The notes under the pieces were generated by a model that saw nothing but the letters and a program-made list of their open reading frames with translations, searched no databases and was not told where the DNA came from. A DNA stretch of 64,000 bases from positions 15,066,667-15,130,666 of the forward strand of contig NC_087074.1 of NCBI RefSeq assembly GCF_026151205.1, in the 5' to 3' direction. The DNA comes from Bolinopsis microptera. Taxonomy: Eukaryota > Ctenophora > Tentaculata > Lobata > Bolinopsidae. This document shows positions 22,601-34,600 of this stretch, one piece after another. The translations under genes were made by a program, and so were the position numbers. Each line of letters opens with the position of its first letter. Position 1 is the first letter of the stretch.

Positions 22601-25600
22601 AAAAGTAGGCTGGCCCAAATGAAACAGTGATCAGCGCCGGATAAGTTTTACTTCAGTCTCTGTCTACGCGTAAGTTATGATTATAGCAAAAATTGTAAAT
22701 TTCCTACCAAAATTATTAAATCTTGTTGATTCTCCCCTATAGATTCATTTTGGATTTCGAATTATTTATAAATAAAGAAGAACTAAATCACACGATTGGT
22801 TTTTGATTCTTACGGTGGCCTTGAAGTTGAAGCTGGAAAGGTGCATAAAATTGCCAAAACTTAGCTTTAAAGTTTAAACGTAACGTTATTTAGTTAAACG
22901 GTCCCTTTGCCGTATTACTATTAAATATTAATTCAAAAAGTTAGCAACAACGACAAGTGTCACTGTCAGTGTCAAGACTTATAATAGATTCTGATTAGAG
23001 GGGCTAAAAAACGAATGTAGAAAAACAACAAAAGCGACAACTCACAGTTGAATCTTGAAAGAATTTTCGGGGTTTTACAGTCGCAGAGATTTTTAAAAAT
23101 GGTGGCGTTCAAAGTATTCAAATTAAAGTTAATTGGTAAAGAAGGATAACCCGCACAGATTATGTTCTCCTATTACGTCATTTAGAACCAACTGATCATT
23201 CAACGATAACGAAATTGAGTGCCCGATAAGGTCATTTTAAAATTGGATTCTAGGCCAGTTCACTCTTATTCATTGCTGATGATGAGATCGTTTTAATATG
23301 TAAAATTTCCTTCTTAAATTCAGGATTCTAAGTTTTATTTAATTTAGATATTATCATTTATGATTTTAACTCATTACATTGCATGTTAACAATGAACAAG
23401 ATAATTTGTTTGTCATATGAAAGCTAAACGACCAATTTGTCATTATGTTAATAATAATCAACCATGGCATTAAAAATGATAACTAAAACTTAATTCTATC
23501 AGCAAGTCAATTTCCCATTAATGTATCATAATGGTCAATAACTAATAATATAATGTCATGTTTATTGTATACATACCGACGTCACCCAAACTTATATCAA
23601 TATCTCGATACCATCTCAAAATAAAACAGTTTTAAAAGTGAGCAGTAGTAATTGCGTTATCAACTTCCTCAACTGTGACAAATTTTATAATTCAAAACCT
23701 TCCGCTATACCAAGTCCGTTGAAAAACTTCAATTCACAATATTTAGCCCCAACCGTTGGTATTGGTTCCCCGGAGATACTGTCTAATAATTTAAGTAAAG
23801 GAATTAAAATTTCCCGTCAAATATTACCAAACTAATATCGATTAATGACTTTTTGTGAAAGTTGGCTCTAGTTTAAGTCATGCAAACTCGACCGTTTAAT
23901 TAATTTCTAGTATCGACATAACGTAGCGACCAGTGAAACTAACGGTTATATCCCCACTTTTAGTTTCATGATAAGAGCAAACCACCGAGGCCAGGATTGC
24001 AAAATCCACGAAACTTTGTGGATTATTACTTTCACTCGTTACCAAGTAGTTTCATGCTTCCTGTTGTGAGTGAGCACTTTTGCAGAAAAGCAACTCAACT
24101 CCAGTAGTGTCGAGATGTAATACACAATACAACGTGAAGTTTAAATAAAATATCAAGCATAATGTAAATCGTAAGCATATATTATGGGAACTCAAGGAGT
24201 AAAGGATAATGAAAATTAACTTAAACCTCTTAAAACTGAACATTAAACGACTTAACGTAAAACTGTAAGTACATATATTGCATAAGTATATTAACAATGT
24301 CAATTTAAATCTGTAACGTCAATTAAATTGCCTTGAAAGTTCGAAATGAAATCGAAGCGATAACAACCACATTGAATTTGATATCGCTGTTGGAAATGTC
24401 ATCTTCGCTTGCTAATTCTATTTCAAATGCCTAATTTAATAATAAACTGTATAATTTTTTACTTCCTTCAAACGTAACCGATCAAATCCACAACTTACAC
24501 ATCTTCTGAAGAAACCATTCTTCTTTAAAATATCTCGTAGTGATCGAAAAATAAATAAATATATCTGAAACGAAATGCCTATTACGTGTAATCCTCAGAA
24601 AATCCCATTCGAAATTAAAATGTTAGTAGTTTTGAATAACCCAGTTGAAAAAAGGTTTGAGTGGCGCAGATTTACTTCTCCCCGGAGCGGGCTTGGAACA
24701 TCACTGGATCGTTTTGAGTGTAGGAATCAATCTGCAGTTTAAAGAGTCATAGACTTATAAAAGTATGATTTATCAATACTCCATTTTCTCCCCTAAAAGT
24801 TTTCCACTCTTCACTCAATCAGTCGTAAGAAAATTGATCATAAAACCGCACTCGTATCAGTCATTCAGCACTCTTAGCACTCATTCAGCACTCACATCGC
24901 ACATTCCCCATCAGCACTCGAAAAAGTTGGCATTCGTTCGTGTAAAACATTTAGGACCCGAGTCTTGGATGTAACACTTTCACTCATATCACACAATAAT
25001 CATGCATTTACAAAAGACGGAACACTCGACAGAAGTCTATAGTTTTATTTACATAGTTTTATATACAGTTTGAGTTTTATCAGCGCGATCTGGAAATTTG
25101 TCCAGTAAAATTCTGACAGGATCAGCTTGAGATGCCGATACCATGATGCTATGATGATCATAGAGGCATGAGCCGCTATGAAGGCTTCAAGGAATACTAC
25201 TGGTCCAAGGAATATAAACCGTTAATTGCGACTCACCTTGGATGCAAGGTCACACCTCACCCTTGTAATGGAGCTTGCTAATCATGGGTCTAATCACAAT
25301 CGGTCATGAGACTTTAACGACATACAACATAGCAATTGCGTAAAAAGCTTACGCTGTAATTACAATTAACAGAAGATATCGCTGAATAAGTCTTAGTACA
25401 TGAGGAAGACCCTCACTAATTTGAATTAGAGCCAAAAAGGTGCGTCATAACGTTGCGTGTAACGGGCTGCGTGTGGTAACTTTTCAAAGTACTCAAATTA
25501 TGGTGCTTCTCAATTAATAGCTTTTGTGACGGGGTCAGTTGAAATTGGAGGGAAACAGCAGCCCTCCTATAATGTATTCTACTGATGAAATGTAGCTGAA

Positions 25601-28600
25601 GCCTGAATGCCAGATATTCGGAATATCACGTACTCACGTACGTTTTACATTTCACCATTCAAATACATTAGGGTCTGCCCACACTACGCCTATATTCCCC
25701 GAAGGTCTGCCCACACTACGCCATGTGGTGACGGGCAAGACCTTCGGGGAATAGAGGCGTAGTGTGGGCAGACCCTAATAGGAAGGCTGCTGTTTGCTAT
25801 CGAAGGGTTTTAAGATTGATTGGTGTAAAGGTTTTGATGTCCAATTCCTCGATTGGAGTCGATTTGGTCGGATGCAAGTTGGCCACCATGAATGGTAAAG
25901 GCTCTTGTCAGTGAAAATAACACGTAAGTGGGCTTATATCCTGACTGATGTACAGAGTAAAAAGTTGGACCGAAAGGAAATTGTTAGACTGCAATTAATC
26001 AGGGAGATGGGCTCCTAGGGGCTTATTGAAACCATCCCAACCATGTTATAGAACATGGTGGACGGACCATGTGTACACAATGGAAATGTGTGTGAACCTG
26101 GTGGTATGATAATGAGATGAAGAGCTCGTGAGAGTCTTCACCAGTCGTCGTTATCTAATTGTAAAAGTGCAAGTGAGAGCTGTTACTACAGGGTAAAAGT
26201 GAAATAATTTTCAGCTAATTCCGCATCCAGAGTATAATTTATTTTCTCCTTCAATAATTTAATTTTCTATTGTGAGCTCTGTTATCTGGTGACTAGAATG
26301 TTCTTTTTTCTTTAAAAACTTGTTTGCCTTTAAAAACGTTTTTTTCCTTCGAACTATTTTTTGCTGGTTGTAATTTGGACTCAAATTGCCGCATCGTACA
26401 CACTTTTAGACTATAAAATGAATAAACAACACATTGTCTAAATTTTGACGAAGCAACTTAATAGTTTATAATTTTTTACTTAACACTTAGCTACATCAAA
26501 TCATGCCATGCTCAATTATTTTAGTTGCGCATGCAAATCACGCATCTCTCATTCACTATTTTCATACTTTCGCGATTGTTTCATCACACTATCTCATCAA
26601 GTATTATAAAATATTGAAATATAGTAGCGCGCAATGTTGTCTGAAAAGACAAGTCGGCAGTGATTTTGATACCCCCCCCCCCCCCCCCCCAGGTCCCACC
26701 AACAACAGAACAGCCCCCCCCCCCCCCCCCATCAACAGAGCCGTCAGACTTCCCTGAAAAACCCCTCTCTGAGCGACCCCAGCTAGCACCCGAGCCCCTC
26801 CATAAAGTGCTGTGAACCTACCTGTGGGAGCGAGGGTGATGAGCTGGATAGTTGCCGTGGCTGTGGCCCCTGACGGGTTGGAGCAAGCGACAGTGTAGTG
26901 GCCCTCGTCTGAAGCACTGAACTGAGACACGATCAGGATACTCTGAGTGTCTGATTCAATCACGCTGCGGGGACGAGTGGTTAGTGGGGAGGAGTGGTTA
27001 GTGGGGAGGAGTGGTTAGTGGGGTGGTTAGTGGGGTGGTTAGTGGGGTGGAGTGGTTAGTGGGGAGGAGTTGTTAGTGGGGAGGAGTGGTTAGTGGGGAG
27101 GAGTGGTTAGTGGGGAGGAGTGGTTAGTGGGGAGGAGTGGTTAGTGGGGAGGAGTGGTTAGTGGGGAGGAGTGATTAGTGGGGAGGAGTGGTTAGTGGGG
27201 TGGTTAGTGGGGAGGAGTGGTTAGTGGGGAGGAGTGGTTATTGGGGAGGAGTGGTTAGTGGGGAGGAGTGGTTAGTGGGGAGGAGTGGTTAGTGGGGAGG
27301 AGTGGTTAGTGGGGAGGAGTGGTTAGTGGGGAGGAGTGGTTAGTGGGGAGGAGTGGTTAGTGGGGAGGAGTGGTTAGTGGGGAGGAGTGGTTAGTGGGGA
27401 GGAGTGGTTAGTGGGGAGGAGTGGTTAGTGGGGAGGAGTGGTTAGTGGGGTGGAGTGGTTAGTGGGGAGGAGTGGTTAGTGGGGAGGAGTGGTTAGTGGG
27501 GAGGAGTGGTTAGTGGGGAGGAGTGGTTAGTGGGGAGGAGTGGTTAGTGGGGTGGAGTGGTTAGTGGGGTGGAGTGGTTAGTGGGGAGGAGTGGTTAGTG
27601 GGGAGGAGTGGTTAGTGGGTAGGAGTGGTTAGTGGGGTGGTTAGTGGGGAGGAGTGGTTAGTGGGGAGGAGTGGTTAGTGGGGTGGAGTGGTTAGTGGGG
27701 AGGAGTGGTTAGTGGGGTGGAGTGGTTAGTGGGGTGGACTTGTTTGTGGGGTGATATTAGAGCTCAGTTTCATTTTTAAATCGCATTGTCGCATACATCG
27801 CGAAATTTGGTTGAGGCATTTGACAACTTTGACTAATGTGGCTGTGAATACCTTATTTTAGCTATTATATATATGATCTGTTGTTAATTAAATATTATAA
27901 ATAAGAAAAAGACAATCGTTATTTTGGAAAATAATTGATAACACGAGTATTAAAACTATGAGTTTGTATGAAAAATTAAGAAAATACCCATATTTCATTA
28001 AACAGTAATTCCGTAATACTAATACTAATATCAATAAAATCAACTCAAACTCTTGTACAACATTCAATATACATATCCGACCTTTTTCGGTAAGGTCATT
28101 ATTGTAATCAAATCTTGTAACTGAAACGTCAATGCACAAAATGAAGTTAAATAATTAACAGTCAATGAAAGGAAACAGATCCTCCTGCTGGAACTTATCT
28201 CCAGGTTTCAAGTTTCCAGTAACTGGTGGCGAGCAGATCCAGGGTCTGTTGGCACAGACTACATCGTCTCCAAGCCACCTAGTGGACAACACCCTCCTCT
28301 GTCTACCAGACAAGTTTCCAGGTGCTCCGTGAACCGTTTTACCTGCGAACACAACACAGTCCCCCGGAGTCACCTCCCACCCCACAATCTCCCCCAGGTC
28401 CTCTATATTCTCTGGGATGGAGGTGAAGGTAAGCAGGGAGTCCTGATTTGGTTCTGATACTTTATAGGGGAGCTCGGTAGCGAACTTGTAGGGCATGAAG
28501 TTGCCCTTCTTGTGAGACCCTTTCACAAAGTAGAGGGTCTCAGATTTGGCGACATAGTCCACTGGCATCCAGATGGAACAAACTTGGTCACCGTCCAGGG

Positions 28601-31600
28601 GGTAGTAGGACTGGTCGTGGTGCCAGGGTGTGGCTTTAGTGGTGTTAGGTTCTTTACACAACACGTGTTCGTGATAAAGCACTATTCTCTCAGATCCTGT
28701 CAGAAACTTAGCGATCTCTGCCGCGGGAGACTTGTAAACATACTCTTCCAGCTCAGGAATCTTGCTCCAGTTTAAGTAGTCGTTAAAATAGGACCCGTTT
28801 CCGCCCTCTCCCTTGACATTCTCTCCGTACTGACTGGGCGAAGCTTTGTTCCTCTCGATTGAAGACTCGACCTTCTTTAACCAGCTGCTGTTGAAAACTT
28901 GTCTGATGATGACCACTCCGTCCCGGTTAAAATCTTCTTTCAGCTGAGCTGTTAAATAGTGTGCTCCCATCTCTCAGAGATAAAAACGGTGAAAATAAAC
29001 GAGGAAGACTGGCTTATAACGAAAATGTGACAGACAGTTACTGAGCCGTATTTACTTGTCTGAAGTTATTGGTCCAAAAATTGCAAAGATAACTGACCTT
29101 GTATTACAGTGTTAAGAAAATTGAATTTTTATCTCTCAGATATAAAATGATAAAAATAAGCGAGCTGTAGAACAATGTGAAAAACAGAAGAGCCTTATTG
29201 ATTTCTTAATTTGCCTGAAGAAATTGGTTCAACAAATTGCAAAGATAAGTGGCCTTGTATTACAAGGCCACATGAATAATAAAGTCAAAAATCTAAGAGG
29301 ACGCCATATTTGCGATAATACAATTTCTCAATTATCTTCGGTGAGATATAACGAAAGTCGTGAATCAAATTTGGTATTCTGAGAAAAAAGTTTTTAGACG
29401 TATAAATGTATTACCCAATTTATGAGAGGTATTTTTTCGCTTCAATTCTAAATAACAGTCGCTTAAAAAGGTAAATTAATGATAAACCCTATACAAAACA
29501 GTCAGAAAACTTACCAGATTTTCTGCTTGTCAACAGTAAGAAGAGTACCGTCCTTGCTCCAGGAGCAGGTCGGTTTCACGGACACCAAGTGGGCCGTGAT
29601 ACTGATACTATCTCCAGGAGCCACCATCAGCTTCCGGTGATCCATCGCAACGCTTGGAGGGCTTATCGTAGATTGGTGCTTCTAAGGAATGGAGAGGTTC
29701 TTAGATATCTTTATATGAACAAAAAGTATGTTTGAATCAAAAATTCAAGTTTCATAACAAAGGATCTGACTTTGAAATATGCAGAAAGAAATAGGGCGAA
29801 TCTTCATGGCTAGTAATTAAGTTAAAAAAATTTTAATTATTTGATAGCTTCAGATAAAAGAAGGGGTTCAATTAGCTGTCTATACCATTCTAATAAATTG
29901 TGTACATATCAAATTGATTATAGTTGTATTGTTGAGCTATTTCTAGGTGTAAAGCTAAAAATATATTTAGTAATCAAGAGGCTTATCATAGATGGCAGTC
30001 GAGGAAGATGCTGAAGTGAAAATAAAAAACAGGATCATTGGGAAGTTATATTAATATAATATTAGTAATAATATTACTGATATTACTAATATACTTCCTG
30101 TTTCATACCCACTTTGGAACACGCGATGCTTAATTCCTGAGAGATTTAAGTCGAGCAGGCGAAAAGGGAATATTGAAAAGAAACAGATTTGAGCAAAGAT
30201 TTCGATTGAGTTTGACACTACAAAAGCCGTGGACAGATATTGCTTTCAACCTTTTAAGGCAACCAAAAAAGATGGTGTTAAATAAAGCTGGATTCAAACA
30301 AAAGTGTAGCCCCTAAGCAGACAAAAAAACTGCGAATATGTTACCTAAAATATTTCTAAAAGAGGAAGGACAATGCTAGGGCTACAAGAGCCAATAAAAT
30401 CCAACTTGCAGTTAATAAATATTGCTGATAAGATTATTGATGCTATATTATTATTAGTACGGCTGGAAAGGGGGAGGTGATGCAGTGATGCTGATAACGA
30501 GAGTGTGCCGCACATGCCGTAGAAAGCTTCTCACCGCCCAAGAACCAATTAATTCACCTTGTTATTAAGGTTTCCGAGCCCGATACCCAGTCGAAAAACG
30601 TTTGTAGATCTAATAGTCCAGAGCAATGCCTGGGGTGATATGAACAAGTTAGATGTTGCTGCGATGGAAATATAATTACCTTAGAACCCAGCAGAGAGTT
30701 AAACATTCGGGCAGATTGTATTGTTTTCTGAAGTGCCTGAGAACAGAAGGATGAGGTGATTTTCTGAAGAAATCAATAAATCGCACTTACGTTTACGCTT
30801 CGTTAAGACGAAAAATATTCACCATGCTTCAATGCCAACTGGAAATAAAGTTATTACATGAGATCTGATAAACAAGCCCGGTTAATTGTTAACATGCAGA
30901 CTCACCCTCCATTTTCGTTGAGCGAGGAAGCGTTTCAGCTTCTGGTGCTCTATCGTGTTCTTGTTCTGGCTTCTGTTAATAATCCAATTGTGGTTGAGTG
31001 CTGAGGTAGCAGGAAGACGCTCGCTGAAGATAAGGGACGGGTTACAAACTGACAAAACACTCATATACCGCTCAGGAAACCAAAAAAAAGTCAAAATCTA
31101 AAATGAAAAATCCTGTAATAATTTCTATCTAATTCAAAGATAGGACAACCAGCAATTGAAGACAGTCTTCCACGAATAAAAATGCTTGGCTGAAATCGAC
31201 TATGGATGGATGTAGAAAACCAATAAAAAACTCTTACACTCACGATGTTCGGATCACGAGGAGGTTCTTGATGAAGTCTTTGCAATCCTCGCTGATGTTG
31301 GCGAACTCCTCCTCGTAAAACTCGTAGTCACACATGGATATGTTCCCGTAGGTCTGGTTGTCGTCGTCTCCCATGAAAGGTGAGTAGCCGCTAACCATGA
31401 TGTAAACTATCACTCCTACTGACCTGGAGTGTAACAGATGTGTAACAGATATGTAACAGATGTGTAACAGATGTGTAACAGATATGTAACAGATGTGTAA
31501 CAGATATGTAACAGATGTGTAACAGATATGTAACAGATGTGTAACAGATGTGTAACAGATGTGTAACACATGTTTGTCATAACTTCACTGTACGGTCAAT

Positions 31601-34600
31601 CTGGCTGCTTCCTTGCTTCCCTTTTATATTTGTATGATTAATATCCTGATAGAATTTCTTCTCGATCAAACAATTTTAACCGTCCCCAACTGATAATTTC
31701 TCGTTTTACAAAAAATATCGCTCGGAAGATCATTAACCATGAAGTGACGTTAATGGGTCATTATTAGCAGTGTGTCCACACATGGAATATCAATATGTGC
31801 TGTTGTTGTGATCCATACAATGTATACAATGTATTCATATTGTAAATGTGGTTAACACAGCAGGTATAAGACGAGGAGATGTACATAATTCAGTAAATTA
31901 CAGGATTAAATAGTGTAATTCATCTAAATTATTACTAATTTATCTAAGTTTTTACTCACCACATGTCGGAGTAAGGTCCTAATGGGTCCAGGGATATGAC
32001 CTCGGGGGCTGAAATTGTGGACTTGTTAAATAGTCACATAATTTGAAGACTAATTTGTAGACTAATGTCTCCAAATCAACTTACACAATAATTTCAGGTG
32101 CAACTTTTCATGTGTATATTGATCAGAATAAACAGTGGTTGTACGAGTTTATGAATGTGAAGGGCTGAATATTAACTCACGGACAAACTCAGGGGTTCCC
32201 TGCATGCAAACCACCCTTTTGTTGATTCTCTTTGAGAGACCAAAGTCCACTATTTTTATGACGTCAGAATCCGCTGCACTCAGCATCAAATTCTCAGGCT
32301 GAAGGAATAAATGAAATGTAAAACTGTTAAATCTTAAATCTATTTAAATTGACAGCTTGTAAAGAACTTGCTTATATTTATTGATCAGCGAAACAGTTGA
32401 ATGGACGGCTGTAATTTTTAAGAAATGAACCTTGAGATCAAGGTGAGCAATCTTCAAGGAGTGAAGGTGTTCCAAAGCCTCCAGAGTTTGTTTGGTGTAG
32501 CTGGCAGCTTGTCCTTCGGACACGTGATCTTCGTTTGCTAACTTCTCGAACAACTCGCCCCCACCTATCCTAGGGAAATACGTGGTTATACTGGAATTCA
32601 GATGTTGGTCTGGTTGAAGATTAGAACTTTCTGGAATTTTGCGCAATTACGCGTTAATATCCGTACTACGGGTTGGAAGTTAAGATGCGGTTTTAATCAT
32701 ATTATAAATTTGGCTCATACTGAGAAGTAAAGCCGTACAAGCGACTTGCCAGGTGACACTCTGCCAAGTACCACCACCAATTGCCTTATATCCCGGTAAA
32801 GTGGAGGTTATTTTTGGATGCTTCCTTTGCCAAAATGCCAAGATATCTCAACTTTTGGCTTCCGGTTATTAGAAAACTCCCCTTAGTCGCATTCATAAGG
32901 CGAGAATCGCTTTTCAGCATAATATAAGAATTTAAAGTCACTTTGAAAACGTCCCAGTCGCCCGAGCTATTTCATTATTTCACCACGCCTGGGTTTTTAT
33001 AAAGCAAATTGAAATAGTTTGCAGTTTTCTAACACCTGAATCCGTCTAGATTCCTTCCTAGACCACGAAGTGACTAATGAAGCGGCTAATTTGTTCTTAA
33101 TTTTGATAAGAAAACTCGCGGAAATCAAAGCAGGGAGTAGAGGAAATTTGGCCACGCCCTATTAAATTCAGATCACTAGCCGGTAGCCGAGCGGCGGCGA
33201 ATATCCGTCGTTTTGATGACGTCACATGGACTTACAACACAGCCGCCGCGTATGACTTGTAGAGATTCTCATTTTTGTAGCGCCATCCGATGACAGATAC
33301 AGATGTAAAGTTACATTTAGGGAGTGAAGACGAACCAGGCTTCCACACGCTTCTACTAAAAAGAAGGGGGAGATGGAGGGGGCCGGGGGGGGGGGGGGGG
33401 GGGGTGTAGGTGAGTTTTTACCAAACCCATATGACGATCACTTGCAACAAAATTGCAAGTCACCCAAGATATTAAATTGAGCTTCAGTGCGATCATTGTC
33501 ATCAACAAGCATTAAAATTGCGGTTGCTAGCCATTTCATGAAGCACTAAAATCTGTCCGACGAATCCAAATTGTTTAAAAATTGCCAAAATAAAACTCGG
33601 GATTCCCTTTTCTGCTCCAAATTATTTTCCATGCTTGGGCCGCTCAAACTAATACAAGGTGATGTTGACAAAATAAGCCTTCCTTAGTGAGAGTGGACAT
33701 GTTCTATACTAGAGCCCTAGAGGGCCAGTGGCTTCCTGTAGCTCTGTACGGGGGGGGGGGGGGGGGGGGGGTGGTTTCCTTTAGAGGGCCAGTGCAGCTT
33801 CTCGTAGAGGCCACAAATTTGATGCACCTTTATAAGATCAGTGCCGCATAAAAAGGCCTAAAGATTAAATTTACGAATTAAGAGGTTAAAATCTGATGAC
33901 CACACAGAATTAAGATATTACAATCACAGAGTCAGTGATGTTGTCTAGCTGAGTAGATGTTACATGAATTTATTTTGTACAGCATGGACCATGGTATACA
34001 AGTACATATTATGGAATCCATACTAAATAAATTTACCATATAATTTATCTAAAAATTCTTAACAGAGCGTTAAAGCAGAGTAATATTCATGAATAGCAAA
34101 TGTGGCTTCAAAAATGAAGCCATTCCTCGTGTGAAGTGTTTTTGGAAGTCGGCAAAAATTCCGTCCAACCGATTGAAGCATATCAACACGGTTGTCTTCA
34201 GAATTTTCGGCAGTAAATTTTGATAACTTAATTAAGTGTCACAGACATTCGTCGCGAATGGGTCAATTATGCAGTATGAAATCGACTGATAAGCAAACTT
34301 TTTCAGACTCACAAGATATTTAAATTTTCAATGCCTCTTATTGAGTTGATAAAAGAGTAAATACTTACAATTCTAAGATCATGGTAAGAGAATTCTTGCT
34401 CTGAAAAACGTCGTAACATTTCACGATTCCAATGTGGTTCGCAGATCTGAGAATCTCAACCTGCGAATATTATACGTTGAGTAAAGACAGATTTTTTAAA
34501 ACTTCATTTTTTATCGTTTCTAAATAAAGTTTGATAAATGTCCTGTAGTTTAAGCTAAGTGACTGCAGGAGCAGTCGATTATTTACATTACTAGTCAATT

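Larger units (their letters stand above)
20080..26821. other. 6.7-kb intron of the kinase gene
   Basis: No further exon fits the phase required here (phase 1 in, phase 1 out). Contents: a 15-G run (20263-20277), a TA microsatellite (20780-20810), diverged repeats such as AACTCATCGACG near 21056 and 21896, a perfect-arm hairpin (25668-25779), and two C-runs near the exon at its 5' end. An exon-like piece near 25240 was rejected on phase. Confidence 0.6.

Noticed and set aside
25239-25290. Possible extra exon between the two Ig exons (donor AAG|GTGAGT on the minus strand)
   Set aside because: It would end in phase 0 while exon 20079-19929 needs phase 1, and it would interrupt the short linker between two Ig domains.
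26975-27745. CRISPR-like regular array
   Set aside because: Units are contiguous 17-bp tandem repeats without spacers, in a eukaryotic intron.
31424-31569. N-terminal [11 protein letters not shown]-type repeat on the kinase exon
   Set aside because: This is intronic minisatellite read in frame upstream of the acceptor at 31424; the kinase motif WSVGV starts exactly at the splice junction.
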